Below, one piece after another: positions 7,755 through 15,922 of a stretch of DNA of 64,000 bases. The position numbers and the translations under genes are program-made. A model generated the notes under the pieces. That model saw nothing but the letters and a program-made list of their open reading frames with translations. It did no database searches and was not told the origin of the DNA. The first letter of the stretch is position 1; each line of letters opens with the position of its first letter. This DNA is from Bizionia sp. M204 (GTDB lineage: Bacteria; Bacteroidota; Bacteroidia; Flavobacteriales; Flavobacteriaceae), in assembly GCF_023205095.1 (NCBI RefSeq), contig NZ_CP046242.1, positions 1,601,001 through 1,665,000 on the forward strand, written 5' to 3'.

Positions 7755-9179
7755 GTGGAAAGCCCAGAAAACGAATCGTTTAGAGATACTATTGGCACAT
7801 TAGATGACCAAGGTAAACGCGCATGGGTTTATCCAAAAAAACCTAGTGGTCGGTATTACGAATGGCGTAAAATAGTAAGTTATGCTTTGTTGGCCATTCT
7901 ATTTGCTGCTCCTTTTATAAAAATAAATGGAAATCAGTTTTTATTGTTTAACATTTTAGAACGCCGTTTTAATATTTTTGGATTTCCTTTTTGGCCACAG
8001 GATTTCTACCTATTTGTAATATCTATGTTAATAGGTGTTATTTTTATTGCCCTATTTACCGTAGGTTTTGGTCGTATTTTTTGTGGATGGATTTGTCCAC
8101 AAACCATTTTTATGGAAATGGTTTTCCGTAGAATTGAATATTGGATAGATGGCGATAGAAACAAACAACGCAAATTAGATAAACAGCCTTGGAATGCTGA
8201 AAAAATAAAAAAACGCTTACTTAAGTGGTTCATATTTTTAATTATTTCATTTTTAATTGCAAACATATTTTTAGCTTATTTAATAGGTAGTGATAAGCTT
8301 TTAAGATATATAGCAGACGGACCATCCGAACATTTAGGAACCTTATTTCCATTATTAATTTTTACAGCTGTTTTCTATTTTGTTTTTGCCTGGTTCAGAG
8401 AACAAGTTTGTATTATTGCTTGTCCTTACGGTCGCCTGCAAGGTGTGTTGCTAGATAATAAATCCATAGTTGTTGCTTATGACCATAAACGTGGTGAAGC
8501 TGAAAATGGTAGAAAGAAATTCCGAAAAAATGAAGATCGTGAAGCATTAGGTTATGGTGATTGTATTGATTGTTTACAATGTGTGCATGTCTGCCCAACG
8601 GGTATCGATATTAGAAACGGTACACAGCTAGAGTGCGTTAACTGTACAGCATGTATTGATGAATGCGATCATATTATGGAAAGTATTAACCTTCCTAAAG
8701 GTTTAATTCGCTATGCTAGTGAAGATGAAATTGAGAAAAAAGAAAAATTTAAATTAACACCAAGATTAAAAGGTTATATAGCTGTTTTAACAATTCTAGT
8801 TGGACTTTTGTCTGGTATGCTATTGCTGCGTAACGAAGTTGAAGCCAATATATTACGACTTCCAGGTCAATTATATGAACATAAAGAAGGCACTATTATT
8901 AGTAATGTTTTCACTTATAAGCTAGTAAATAAAACAACGAGAGAAATTGAAAATATTCACTTTAAATTAAGAAAATTTGAAGGCACGATTAAAGTTGTCT
9001 CTAATTCGGATACCTTTAATGTTCCACCTCAAGGTTTAGTGCAAGGAACTTTGTTTATTGAAATCGATCAGAAAGATTTAAGTGGCGATAAAAACCGTTT
9101 AATGATTGAAGTATATAGCAACGATGACCTTATTGAAACTGAAACGGTGAACTTTCTAGGTCCACGAAGTTATAATTAA
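7755..9179 (+). CDS. ccoG: Cytochrome oxidase accessory protein CcoG (FixG/RdxA)
   Basis: A 474-aa membrane-bound polyferredoxin. It has five or so TM helices, cysteine pairs in FCGWICPQ (about 113) and IIACPYG (about 220), then a ferredoxin part CIDCLQCVHVCP and CVNCTACIDECD that would bind two 4Fe-4S clusters, and a C-terminal Ig-like domain. CcoG proteins have been linked to copper reduction for cbb3 assembly. The start codon is GTG at 7755. Same strand and order as ccoNOQP, 81 bp downstream of ccoP, across a hairpin. Confidence 0.95.
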   Translation: MESPENESFRDTIGTLDDQGKRAWVYPKKPSGRYYEWRKIVSYALLAILFAAPFIKINGNQFLLFNILERRFNIFGFPFWPQDFYLFVISMLIGVIFIALFTVGFGRIFCGWICPQTIFMEMVFRRIEYWIDGDRNKQRKLDKQPWNAEKIKKRLLKWFIFLIISFLIANIFLAYLIGSDKLLRYIADGPSEHLGTLFPLLIFTAVFYFVFAWFREQVCIIACPYGRLQGVLLDNKSIVVAYDHKRGEAENGRKKFRKNEDREALGYGDCIDCLQCVHVCPTGIDIRNGTQLECVNCTACIDECDHIMESINLPKGLIRYASEDEIEKKEKFKLTPRLKGYIAVLTILVGLLSGMLLLRNEVEANILRLPGQLYEHKEGTIISNVFTYKLVNKTTREIENIHFKLRKFEGTIKVVSNSDTFNVPPQGLVQGTLFIEIDQKDLSGDKNRLMIEVYSNDDLIETETVNFLGPRSYN

Positions 9180-9228
9180 ACGTGTAGCTTGCAATTAATA
9201 TTAAAAAAACCGTTTTACGGAGTCTATT

Positions 9229-9675
9229 ATGAAAATAAATTGGGGTACTGGTATGGTGTTAGCATTGATAGGGTTTATTGCCTTTATCATGTTTTTTGTA
9301 ATTAAGATGAGTGTAGATGATACCTATCAACACGATTTAGTAACCGAAGATTACTACCAACAAGAATTAAAGGTTGAAGGTAATATGGCGCGTGAGCAAA
9401 AGGGCAATAAATTAGCCCAAAATGTACGTGTAACACAAAGTGAAGAAGGTATTCTTATAAGCTTCCCAGATTCTTTAAATGCTTCAGAGATATCAGGAAA
9501 TGTAATTTTATACAGACCATCCAATAAGAAGTTTGATTTTGAGGTACCCATTTCTTTAACGACTCAAAACATGCTTATTCCGGAAGATAAATTATTAGGT
9601 GGACGTTGGAATTTAATTATTGAATGGGAATATAACGGAAATGCATATCGCTTCAAGAAAGAAATAAGATACTAG
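9229..9675 (+). CDS. ccoH: FixH/CcoH-family cbb3 assembly protein
   Basis: A 148-aa protein with one N-terminal TM helix (about 7-30) and a periplasmic domain containing the family pattern VTEDYYQQELKVEGNMAREQ. FixH/CcoH proteins help assemble the cbb3 oxidase and interact with CcoI. It lies between ccoG and the SafE-like gene, whose ATG begins one base after its stop codon, so the two are in one operon. Confidence 0.9.
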   Translation: MKINWGTGMVLALIGFIAFIMFFVIKMSVDDTYQHDLVTEDYYQQELKVEGNMAREQKGNKLAQNVRVTQSEEGILISFPDSLNASEISGNVILYRPSNKKFDFEVPISLTTQNMLIPEDKLLGGRWNLIIEWEYNGNAYRFKKEIRY

Positions 9676-9676
9676 C

Positions 9677-10378
9677 ATGTTATGGTCAGCACTTATATTG
9701 GGCTTACTAGGTAGTTTTCACTGCGTTGGTATGTGTGGACCTATTGCCTTTATGCTACCCGTAGACCGCAGTAATTCCACTCGAAAAGTTACGCAAATTA
9801 CTCTATATCATTTTGGGCGTATTTTGGCTTATAGCTTAATTGGACTTGTTTTTGGCCTTATTGGCAAAAGCTTATATATTTTTGGACTCCAACAACAACT
9901 CTCTATTATTATAGGAGTTTTAATGATTGTTGCCATTCTTATTCCTTATAAGACATTCAATAAATACAACTTTTCGAAACCGCTACATAAAGTCATTTCA
10001 AAAATTAAATCTGGTTTGGGAGCTGCCCTTAAAAAGAAAACAGCCGATACGTTTTTAACTATTGGTTTTCTTAACGGTTTTCTTCCTTGTGGTTTAGTTT
10101 ATATGGCCGTTTTTGGCTCTTTAGCTAGTGCGAATGCCTTTCAAGGCGCACTCTATATGTCCTTATTTGGAATTGGAACTGTTCCATTAATGACCACCGC
10201 TATCTATTTAGGAAAATTTTTAAATGCAACCATTAAACAGCGTATTCAAAAAGCCATTCCGATTTTCGTTGTAATTATTGGGTTGTTATTTATTCTTCGT
10301 GGTTTAGGGTTGGGCATACCTTACCTCTCGCCTGCTCCAATTGTTGAAAATGTGTCAAGTGAAATAGATTGTCATTAA
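9677..10378 (+). CDS. SafE/UreH-like membrane protein of the cbb3 locus
   Basis: A 233-aa protein with about six TM helices and two conserved cysteine motifs, SFHCVGMCGP near residue 15 and LPCGLVY near 140, characteristic of the sulfite-exporter TauE/SafE-related family that accompanies ccoGHIS in many genomes. The paired MCGP/LPCG motifs resemble the membrane part of DsbD-like and copper-transport proteins. A role in copper or thiol delivery for oxidase assembly is likely from context but not proven. Last gene of the plus-strand cbb3 block. Confidence 0.85.
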   Translation: MLWSALILGLLGSFHCVGMCGPIAFMLPVDRSNSTRKVTQITLYHFGRILAYSLIGLVFGLIGKSLYIFGLQQQLSIIIGVLMIVAILIPYKTFNKYNFSKPLHKVISKIKSGLGAALKKKTADTFLTIGFLNGFLPCGLVYMAVFGSLASANAFQGALYMSLFGIGTVPLMTTAIYLGKFLNATIKQRIQKAIPIFVVIIGLLFILRGLGLGIPYLSPAPIVENVSSEIDCH

Positions 10379-10408
10379 AAAAGCTTCCAATATACATTGA
10401 AAGCTTTT
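10379..10408. terminator. Bidirectional terminator between cbb3 block and TonB receptor
   Basis: Stem AAAAGCTT (10379-10386) / AAGCTTTT (10401-10408) with A/T-rich flanks lies between the convergent ends of the SafE-like gene and the TonB receptor. The stem is GC-poor, so strength is uncertain. Confidence 0.5.
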
Positions 10409-10439
10409 ACTTCTTTTCACCATTATCTAGTATATTCCT

Positions 10440-12437
10440 TTAAAACACATACGACACATTTGCATAGAAATTTCGACCTTGACGCGGAATATTATTCCAG
10501 TCTGCATAAGTTGAATAATTAGCATCTAATATGTTTTCTACGCCATACTTGAAAATCATTTTATTATTCTTCACATATAAAATATTACCCAAATTAAGGT
10601 TTAAAACAGCATAAGCTGATGTATTGTCCTCTCCATAATAGCTACTATAACGACTTTGATTACCATTTCCTTCCAACTGTAAGGCTACATTAAACGTTGT
10701 AAGATTATAGGCTATTTCCGCTACATATGAGAAAGGTTTGATAAGTGGTAAATTCTCACCATTACTTCCTGATCCATAATTGTAGCCTAAAGTTGCATTT
10801 GCCGATAGTTTATCGGTAAAATCATAACTAGCATTTATAAATACATCAAAGATAGACGCATAAGATAACGCATTATAAACGCGTACACCATCTGCACCAA
10901 TAGTCATAGCACTTAAGCTTGGATCTATTTCACCAATAATGTAATCCATAATGTAGAAATAAGATGCCTCGACACCTACTTGAAAGCGTTTTTTATAATA
11001 GTTTGCTTTGGCATTAACTTCCATAGCCTTTTCATTATTTAATGTTGGATTTCCTATATAATCATTATTGTCAAAGCTGTTAAAGAGGAAAAAACCATAA
11101 CCTTCGCTAACCGAAGGTGCGCGTTCACCATAGCCAAGACCAAAACTAGCATCGTAGGTTTTAGTTTTTAGCTTATAATCAGCAGAAATACTCATTAAAA
11201 ACCGATTTTTACTATCCGTTAAATCTGGATAGAAAATTTGTAAACTTTCTAATCCTACTTGCTCTGCAATGGTATTATTATGAAAACTAAATCTAGCGGA
11301 AGCTGTCAATGTTGATTTATCACTTAATGTAATAGCATCTTTGGCAAAAACTCCTGAATATAACGTTCTAATATCGGGCCACGTGTACATAAACATAGCT
11401 GGTTGATTGGGGTCATTTGGATACATGGTCATTTCGGCAACAGAACGATTATAAAACCCGTTTAAATTGATTAATAAATCGTGTTTATTTTCTTTAAATC
11501 CTACTTTACTGTAAAACCCATAGGTGTCACTCCAGCCTGGCATATCCATTCTAATTGGAACATCTGGACGTTTGGAATCGTCCATAATATGCGTTATGGT
11601 ATTATAATATAGTTTAGATTCCCAAGATTTCACCAACGTGGAATCATTTTTATACGTGTGCGTTAAAGAAGTAATTAAAGCTTCGGCTAAAGACACATCC
11701 ATAGGTAATGCTGGATACCCAACATCTGTTGCTTTATCGTAAATAAGATTAGCATCTATAGTATGCTTTTCATTTAATTTATAACCACTTTGAACCGAAA
11801 CATTGTATTTTTCAAATTGCGAGTACAAAACTTCTTGATTATTTCCGGCATCATAATTATCAGATTTTCGATAAATACCATCTGCATTAATATAAAATTT
11901 ATTTCCTGAGTACTCTAAATCTAAACCAGCTGTTCGGTAATTTCCGTTGGTTTCATAGCCTAAATCCGCACTACCTTTAAAACCAAAATCATAATATTTA
12001 GATTGCGGTAACTGTAAGTCGATGCCACCACCAATAACATGACCATTTTCTGTTCCTTCTTGCCCAGATCCTATGTTTACTTTTTCTAAATTAGACACAT
12101 CAACGTAGGATGTTATTGGGTCCATTTTATCTGTACAGGCACCAAAAATTTGCATCCCATCAATAGTAACGTTCAAACGTTCGCTAGTCATGTTGTTCAT
12201 GGTAGGCTCCCAGGCATAATTTCCACGTTTAATCATGGTAATTTTATTCGATTTCTCTAAATAATCATCCACACTGGACAACGTTTTCTCTTGTCGATAA
12301 TTACTTAATTTGCGCTGTCCAATCAAAATAACCTCTTGGAGTTGCGTGGTATCCTTTTCTACGGTAGTTTCTACTTCTTGTGCATACATAAAAGCACTAA
12401 ACAAGAAACCTATGCCGTATATAATATACTTTTTCAT
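10440..12437 (-). CDS. TonB-dependent receptor, NosA/OprC-like (probable copper uptake)
   Basis: A TonB-dependent outer-membrane receptor of 665 aa when started at the ATG at 12437, which gives a proper signal peptide (MKKYIIYGIGFLFSAFMYAQ). An upstream in-frame ATG at 12485 would add 16 unlikely residues lying across a hairpin. The plug contains LNVTIDGMQIFGACTDKMDP, resembling the Cys/Met segment of the copper receptors NosA and OprC, which supply copper to N2O reductase. Next come the VNIGSG/GGGIDL plug features and a 22-strand-type barrel ending in YANVSYVF with terminal Phe. It is the last gene of a unit that starts with an FNR-like promoter and lies beside the nos operon. Copper specificity is an inference. 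Confidence 0.85.
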   Translation of the reverse strand: MKKYIIYGIGFLFSAFMYAQEVETTVEKDTTQLQEVILIGQRKLSNYRQEKTLSSVDDYLEKSNKITMIKRGNYAWEPTMNNMTSERLNVTIDGMQIFGACTDKMDPITSYVDVSNLEKVNIGSGQEGTENGHVIGGGIDLQLPQSKYYDFGFKGSADLGYETNGNYRTAGLDLEYSGNKFYINADGIYRKSDNYDAGNNQEVLYSQFEKYNVSVQSGYKLNEKHTIDANLIYDKATDVGYPALPMDVSLAEALITSLTHTYKNDSTLVKSWESKLYYNTITHIMDDSKRPDVPIRMDMPGWSDTYGFYSKVGFKENKHDLLINLNGFYNRSVAEMTMYPNDPNQPAMFMYTWPDIRTLYSGVFAKDAITLSDKSTLTASARFSFHNNTIAEQVGLESLQIFYPDLTDSKNRFLMSISADYKLKTKTYDASFGLGYGERAPSVSEGYGFFLFNSFDNNDYIGNPTLNNEKAMEVNAKANYYKKRFQVGVEASYFYIMDYIIGEIDPSLSAMTIGADGVRVYNALSYASIFDVFINASYDFTDKLSANATLGYNYGSGSNGENLPLIKPFSYVAEIAYNLTTFNVALQLEGNGNQSRYSSYYGEDNTSAYAVLNLNLGNILYVKNNKMIFKYGVENILDANYSTYADWNNIPRQGRNFYANVSYVF

Positions 12438-12456
12438 AGCTAAATAGTGTTTTGGG

Positions 12457-12500
12457 AAACCTATAGATAGCATAGCCAAAAGCAAGCTATCTATAGGTTT
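12457..12500 (-). other. 15-bp perfect hairpin between lipoprotein and TonB receptor genes
   Basis: AAACCTATAGATAGC (12457-12471) pairs perfectly with 12486-12500 around a 14-nt loop. No U-tract follows on the minus strand, so an mRNA stability, processing or structured-leader role is more likely than termination. Confidence 0.6.
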
Positions 12501-12515
12501 TAAATAAGATTTGAA

Positions 12516-13367
12516 TTAAAATTCAAGTTCCAAATAAAGGCTGCTTTGAATGTTGTCCTCCGTTACATTTTCACCTTTAAGAATTTCACCTTGACCATCC
12601 ATAAGCTTTAGGTTTAACACCCAATACCCTGTCATAGTTAAGGTTAAATTGGCATGATACAGATTGTCAGAAGAATTGTATGTTAAGTTCGTGTTATTTG
12701 GTGAACTATGATTACCCATTCCTGGCATTCTTGGATCTAATGATAGACTGTAATTTTGAACCGCTGGGAAAGACATCATGTTTTCCATTTCATAAACACC
12801 CAATACCAACTCATTATTTCCAATAATGGGGTTTGTTGGCGCCACCATGGCAACTACATAACGTTTATCATCACTACCAACAAAACTAGACACATTTTGA
12901 TCTTCATTTTGCATAACTGTAATGTCTGAAGTAGCTGAATAATCCACGTTATCAATGGTGTAGTTTACCGTTAATGACCAACCTGTTCCATCCGTAAAAG
13001 CCATTTGATAAATGATATTTCCTTTGTAAAAGGTGTTTTTACCTGGTTCTTTAGTCGGGTTAGCATTCGGGCAAGAATGTTGCATAGTTGGCATCTGCAT
13101 TACAGGCATCCAGCTTATTGATGCATTTTCAACATAGTCATTTGTGGTATTATCTTTAATACGAACGCTAATGGCATTATATCCTGTATAAAAACGGCCA
13201 GAAGCATTAAATAATTCAATAGTATGTGTGCTATTTGTAAGTTCTTGAACTTTATTAAGGCCTTCCACTTCATTTACAATTGGCGTATCGAAATTCGTGT
13301 CATCGTCAGAACAAGCCGTTGTGAATAAAGCGATGAATAATACAGGTAAGATATATTTTAGTTTCAT
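12516..13367 (-). CDS. Lipoprotein with two YtkA-like domains, Met/His-rich (probable copper binding)
   Basis: A 283-aa lipoprotein (signal MKLKYILPVLFIALFTTAC, lipidated Cys19). Two beta-sandwich repeats fit the YtkA-like/FixH-like pattern. The first (about 55-150) has WMPVMQMPTMQHSCPN. The second (about 180-283) has LDPRMPGMGNHSSPNN followed by the GYWVLNLKLMD strand. The clustered Met, His and Cys in equivalent loops are typical of periplasmic Cu(I)/Cu(II) binding. It lies between a small cysteine protein and a NosA-like receptor, so handing copper to or from the receptor is a reasonable inference. No characterised homologue is recalled. Confidence 0.7.
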   Translation of the reverse strand: MKLKYILPVLFIALFTTACSDDDTNFDTPIVNEVEGLNKVQELTNSTHTIELFNASGRFYTGYNAISVRIKDNTTNDYVENASISWMPVMQMPTMQHSCPNANPTKEPGKNTFYKGNIIYQMAFTDGTGWSLTVNYTIDNVDYSATSDITVMQNEDQNVSSFVGSDDKRYVVAMVAPTNPIIGNNELVLGVYEMENMMSFPAVQNYSLSLDPRMPGMGNHSSPNNTNLTYNSSDNLYHANLTLTMTGYWVLNLKLMDGQGEILKGENVTEDNIQSSLYLELEF

Positions 13368-13535
13368 TTTGTATTGTGTTTTGAGTTTAGTTTAGCTAAT
13401 TAATTACCAGTACAGATAGTATAAATAACTGTTCACGGATAAAAAATATACTAAAAATTAGATTGTAAAAACTATGCCTACACCATAATGCATGGGTAGA
13501 AACAGAAAAACTAGTTGTTTTTTAACACTAAAAAA

Positions 13536-13934
13536 TTAACTAAAATCTGGAGGAGGTGTTTCCACGGATAATGACTGATTGTCAAGCCTTGGTGTGTATG
13601 AATAAATAGAAACCGCCACACGATTTACAGTTTCCAATTGATCTGAAATAACATTAATTTCTGAAACGAAGAAGACATCTAAAGTTTGACGTTTAACCGT
13701 ATTTTGAGCTGGCGATTTACCATCCGTTCCAGTTTCATTCTTAGCGAGTTCAGTTTTCAGTTGACACTTTCCGTTACAACCTTGCTGATCCTCCTTTTGA
13801 ATACAAAGGGTTTTAGCAATGAAGTCTTGATTTAAAACAAAATCTGTAACAATAACCAACGAATTAATGTTGTGTGCTAACAAAATTAGCACAAGCACAT
13901 GAGCGGTTATTATATGTGAAACTGTTTTAATCAT
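13536..13934 (-). CDS. Small secreted or anchored protein with Cys-Cys-x-x-x-Cys motif
   Basis: A 132-aa protein with one N-terminal hydrophobic segment (about 8-30) and a conserved-looking motif TLCIQKEDQQGCNGKCQLK with cysteines at 44, 53 and 57. Proteins of this type (short, TM segment, NGKC motif) occur beside TonB receptors and copper genes in Bacteroidetes; no function is established that I know of. It is the first gene after an FNR-like promoter and precedes the YtkA-like lipoprotein, so a metal or thiol role in copper uptake is plausible. The tail is Pro/Ser-rich and unremarkable. Confidence 0.65.
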   Translation of the reverse strand: MIKTVSHIITAHVLVLILLAHNINSLVIVTDFVLNQDFIAKTLCIQKEDQQGCNGKCQLKTELAKNETGTDGKSPAQNTVKRQTLDVFFVSEINVISDQLETVNRVAVSIYSYTPRLDNQSLSVETPPPDFS

Positions 13935-13938
13935 ATGA

Positions 13939-13946
13939 CAAATTTA
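13939..13946 (-). promoter_or_regulatory. -7 promoter box of the copper-uptake operon
   Basis: The minus strand reads TAAATTTG (TAnnTTTG), five bp before the start codon at 13934. Its centre is 33 bp from the FNR-like operator centre. The resulting transcript would be nearly leaderless, or the true start lies slightly downstream. Confidence 0.55.
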
Positions 13947-13968
13947 AGAATTCATCTATTATAATTTC

Positions 13969-13982
13969 ATGATAAAAATCAC
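13969..13982. promoter_or_regulatory. FNR-like operator upstream of the copper-uptake operon
   Basis: ATGAT-AAAA-ATCAC is a 5-4-5 inverted repeat with one mismatch, 33 bp (centre to centre) from the minus-strand box TAAATTTG. It separates the copper unit from the nos operon, whose last gene ends at 13989. Confidence 0.7.
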
Positions 13983-13988
13983 ATTTAA

Positions 13989-14438
13989 CTATAAATTAAA
14001 ATGTTTAAAATACGCCTGAATCAAGTCTTCTAGATTAGTTAAAGACGTTTTAGCCATAATCAAATTATTACTTTCTCGTAACACGCTAATTTCGTCTAAC
14101 ATAGGTACTAACACCACATGTAACTGATCATGTGACGCACCGGTCATGGTACAATTTTTAATAACATAACTGGTTTGTTTGGAAAGTTTATTACCTAATT
14201 CTTTATAATTTTCAGATTTCTCAGCTTTGAATTCATTAATGACAGCCTCCATGTTTTTAACACCTTCATGCGTTTCAGCATTCACAAGCCATTTATCTCC
14301 TTTGTTAAAGGTTAACTGTAAGGTATCTGTTATAGATGTTTTATGGCCAATTTCATCTGTATTAGTTGATTTGTTTTCGCTTTTGCAACTTGTAAAAAGC
14401 ACGACGCATGCCAGTAAAATAAAGAGAATAGGTTTCAT
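13989..14438 (-). CDS. Lipoprotein at the end of the nos operon, unknown function
   Basis: A 149-aa lipoprotein when started at the ATG at 14438 (signal MKPILFILLACVVLFTSC), one base after the nosY stop codon. A longer form from 14471 overlaps nosY and would bury the lipobox. The mature part is helical, with one Cys in CTMTGASHDQLHVVLVPM (about 103-120), a His/Met-containing motif that could bind metal or contact heme. I do not recognise a named family. Tight coupling to nosY suggests a part in N2O reductase maturation or electron supply. Confidence 0.75.
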   Translation of the reverse strand: MKPILFILLACVVLFTSCKSENKSTNTDEIGHKTSITDTLQLTFNKGDKWLVNAETHEGVKNMEAVINEFKAEKSENYKELGNKLSKQTSYVIKNCTMTGASHDQLHVVLVPMLDEISVLRESNNLIMAKTSLTNLEDLIQAYFKHFNL

Positions 14439-14439
14439 A

Positions 14440-15222
14440 TTAAAAGTCTTTTTTCTTGGATTTTTGAACAATACGTAAAACAGGTAAAAGCACCCAAACT
14501 ACGAGCATGGTAAAGGATACTATTAAGCCGAAACTCGTTCCAAAAAATTGTTTAAAAACGGCTCCCGTGTAACCAAGTAAAGCCGAAATATCAAGTTTTA
14601 ACAAAATGAGTGTTCGTGATAAATCTACCGGATTTAAAACGGTTCCAATTAATGATAATTTATCAAGAGGATAATCTTCAAAAAACAATAAAGACATTAA
14701 AAACAACCCATCATAAATAACGGCAAGAAAAAGCCACATTAAGATAGCATACCCAAAACCTTTTATTTTATTTTCGTTGGATAAGGCTATGTTAAATGCC
14801 AAAGCAGTAAAAATAAGTGTTAAAAACACACCTGTTATGAGCAAGAGACTAAAATCCCAAATGGCATTGGACATAAACAAACCGTAGAATACAAACGGTA
14901 TTCCGAGTCCTAAAATTAAACTCATAGACAGCGAAATAGCTACACCCAAATATTGTCCTAAAAATATAGATGAACGTTTTAAAGGTTGTGCTAATAGAAG
15001 CTCTGTAAATTCTTTAGAATTATAATAATACATAACACCAAAAATAGTCCCAATAAGTGGCACTAAAATAATGATGACATTCATTAGGGTTATAACTGCT
15101 TTTGAAAGGTCATTATTAAGAAATAATAACACGATACCTAATAATAAATAAAAGGCAAAATACACGTAACTCCAACGGCTACGCATAAGGTCGTAAAAAC
15201 TATATTTTAATATTTTAAACAT
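14440..15222 (-). CDS. nosY: ABC transporter permease for NosZ maturation (NosY)
   Basis: A 260-aa membrane protein with about six TM helices and the family feature YYNSKEFTELLLAQPLKRSSIFLGQ near residues 66-90. With NosF and NosD it forms the transporter complex required to build the copper-sulfide CuZ centre of NosZ. The start overlaps the end of nosF by 8 bp, showing translational coupling. Order nosD-nosF-nosY is the usual one. Confidence 0.9.
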   Translation of the reverse strand: MFKILKYSFYDLMRSRWSYVYFAFYLLLGIVLLFLNNDLSKAVITLMNVIIILVPLIGTIFGVMYYYNSKEFTELLLAQPLKRSSIFLGQYLGVAISLSMSLILGLGIPFVFYGLFMSNAIWDFSLLLITGVFLTLIFTALAFNIALSNENKIKGFGYAILMWLFLAVIYDGLFLMSLLFFEDYPLDKLSLIGTVLNPVDLSRTLILLKLDISALLGYTGAVFKQFFGTSFGLIVSFTMLVVWVLLPVLRIVQKSKKKDF

Positions 15223-15922
15223 GATTTGTAGTTAAGATGGATGCAATTGCGTGTTCTAAATCTGGTTGATTGGTTTGTGCTTTTAGCGCCGGAATACTGC
15301 CTTTAAAATATATTTTCCCTTCTAAAAGGAAAACGATTTCATCAGAGATTTCTTCCACAAAACTCATAATATGCGATGTAATTAACACCGTTTTACCTTT
15401 GGCTTTCTCCGCTTTAATTAGCTCTTTTAATCGGATTAGAGCTATAGGATCTAAACCAGTTGTTGGCTCATCTAAAATAACCAATGGACTATCAAACATA
15501 AAAGTTAATAGAATATTTACTTTCTGTTTGGTTCCTCCAGATAGCTGACCGAGTTTTTTATCAATAAAAGGTTCTAATTTAAACATTTGGATTAGAGCCT
15601 CTTCGTTGGTTGAATTACCTCTTAAGTCCTTAATCATTTTAATAAGTTCTTTTACCTTTAGGTTACTTGGAAAATTAGCAATTTGAGGTAAATAATCTAT
15701 TTGCTTTCTGTAATTAGAATCCTTTTTAATAGATTTTCCATGAATAGAAATAGTTCCTTGATCTGGAATAACCATACCTAATATGGATTTAATGAGTGTG
15801 GTTTTCCCAGAACCATTAGGTCCTAATACGGCAAAAATACCACCTTCATTAATATCTAAATCTAGACCAATTAGAACGTTATTTTTGCCAAATTTTTTAT
15901 GTAAATTTTCAACACTTACCAT
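15215..15922 (-). CDS. nosF: ABC transporter ATPase for NosZ maturation (NosF)
   Basis: A 235-aa ATPase with Walker A GPNGSGKTT (about 35-43), signature LSGGTKQK (about 128-135), Walker B LVILDEPTTGLDP (about 149-161) and the H-loop in ITSHIMS. It energises NosY for copper-sulfur maturation of N2O reductase. The start overlaps the nosD end by 7 bp and its own end overlaps nosY. Confidence 0.92.
   Translation of the reverse strand: MVSVENLHKKFGKNNVLIGLDLDINEGGIFAVLGPNGSGKTTLIKSILGMVIPDQGTISIHGKSIKKDSNYRKQIDYLPQIANFPSNLKVKELIKMIKDLRGNSTNEEALIQMFKLEPFIDKKLGQLSGGTKQKVNILLTFMFDSPLVILDEPTTGLDPIALIRLKELIKAEKAKGKTVLITSHIMSFVEEISDEIVFLLEGKIYFKGSIPALKAQTNQPDLEHAIASILTTNHV

Noticed and set aside
12438-12485. 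16-residue N-terminal extension of the NosA-like receptor
   Set aside because: It spans one arm and the loop side of a strong hairpin and would displace the signal peptide; the ATG at 12437 is better.
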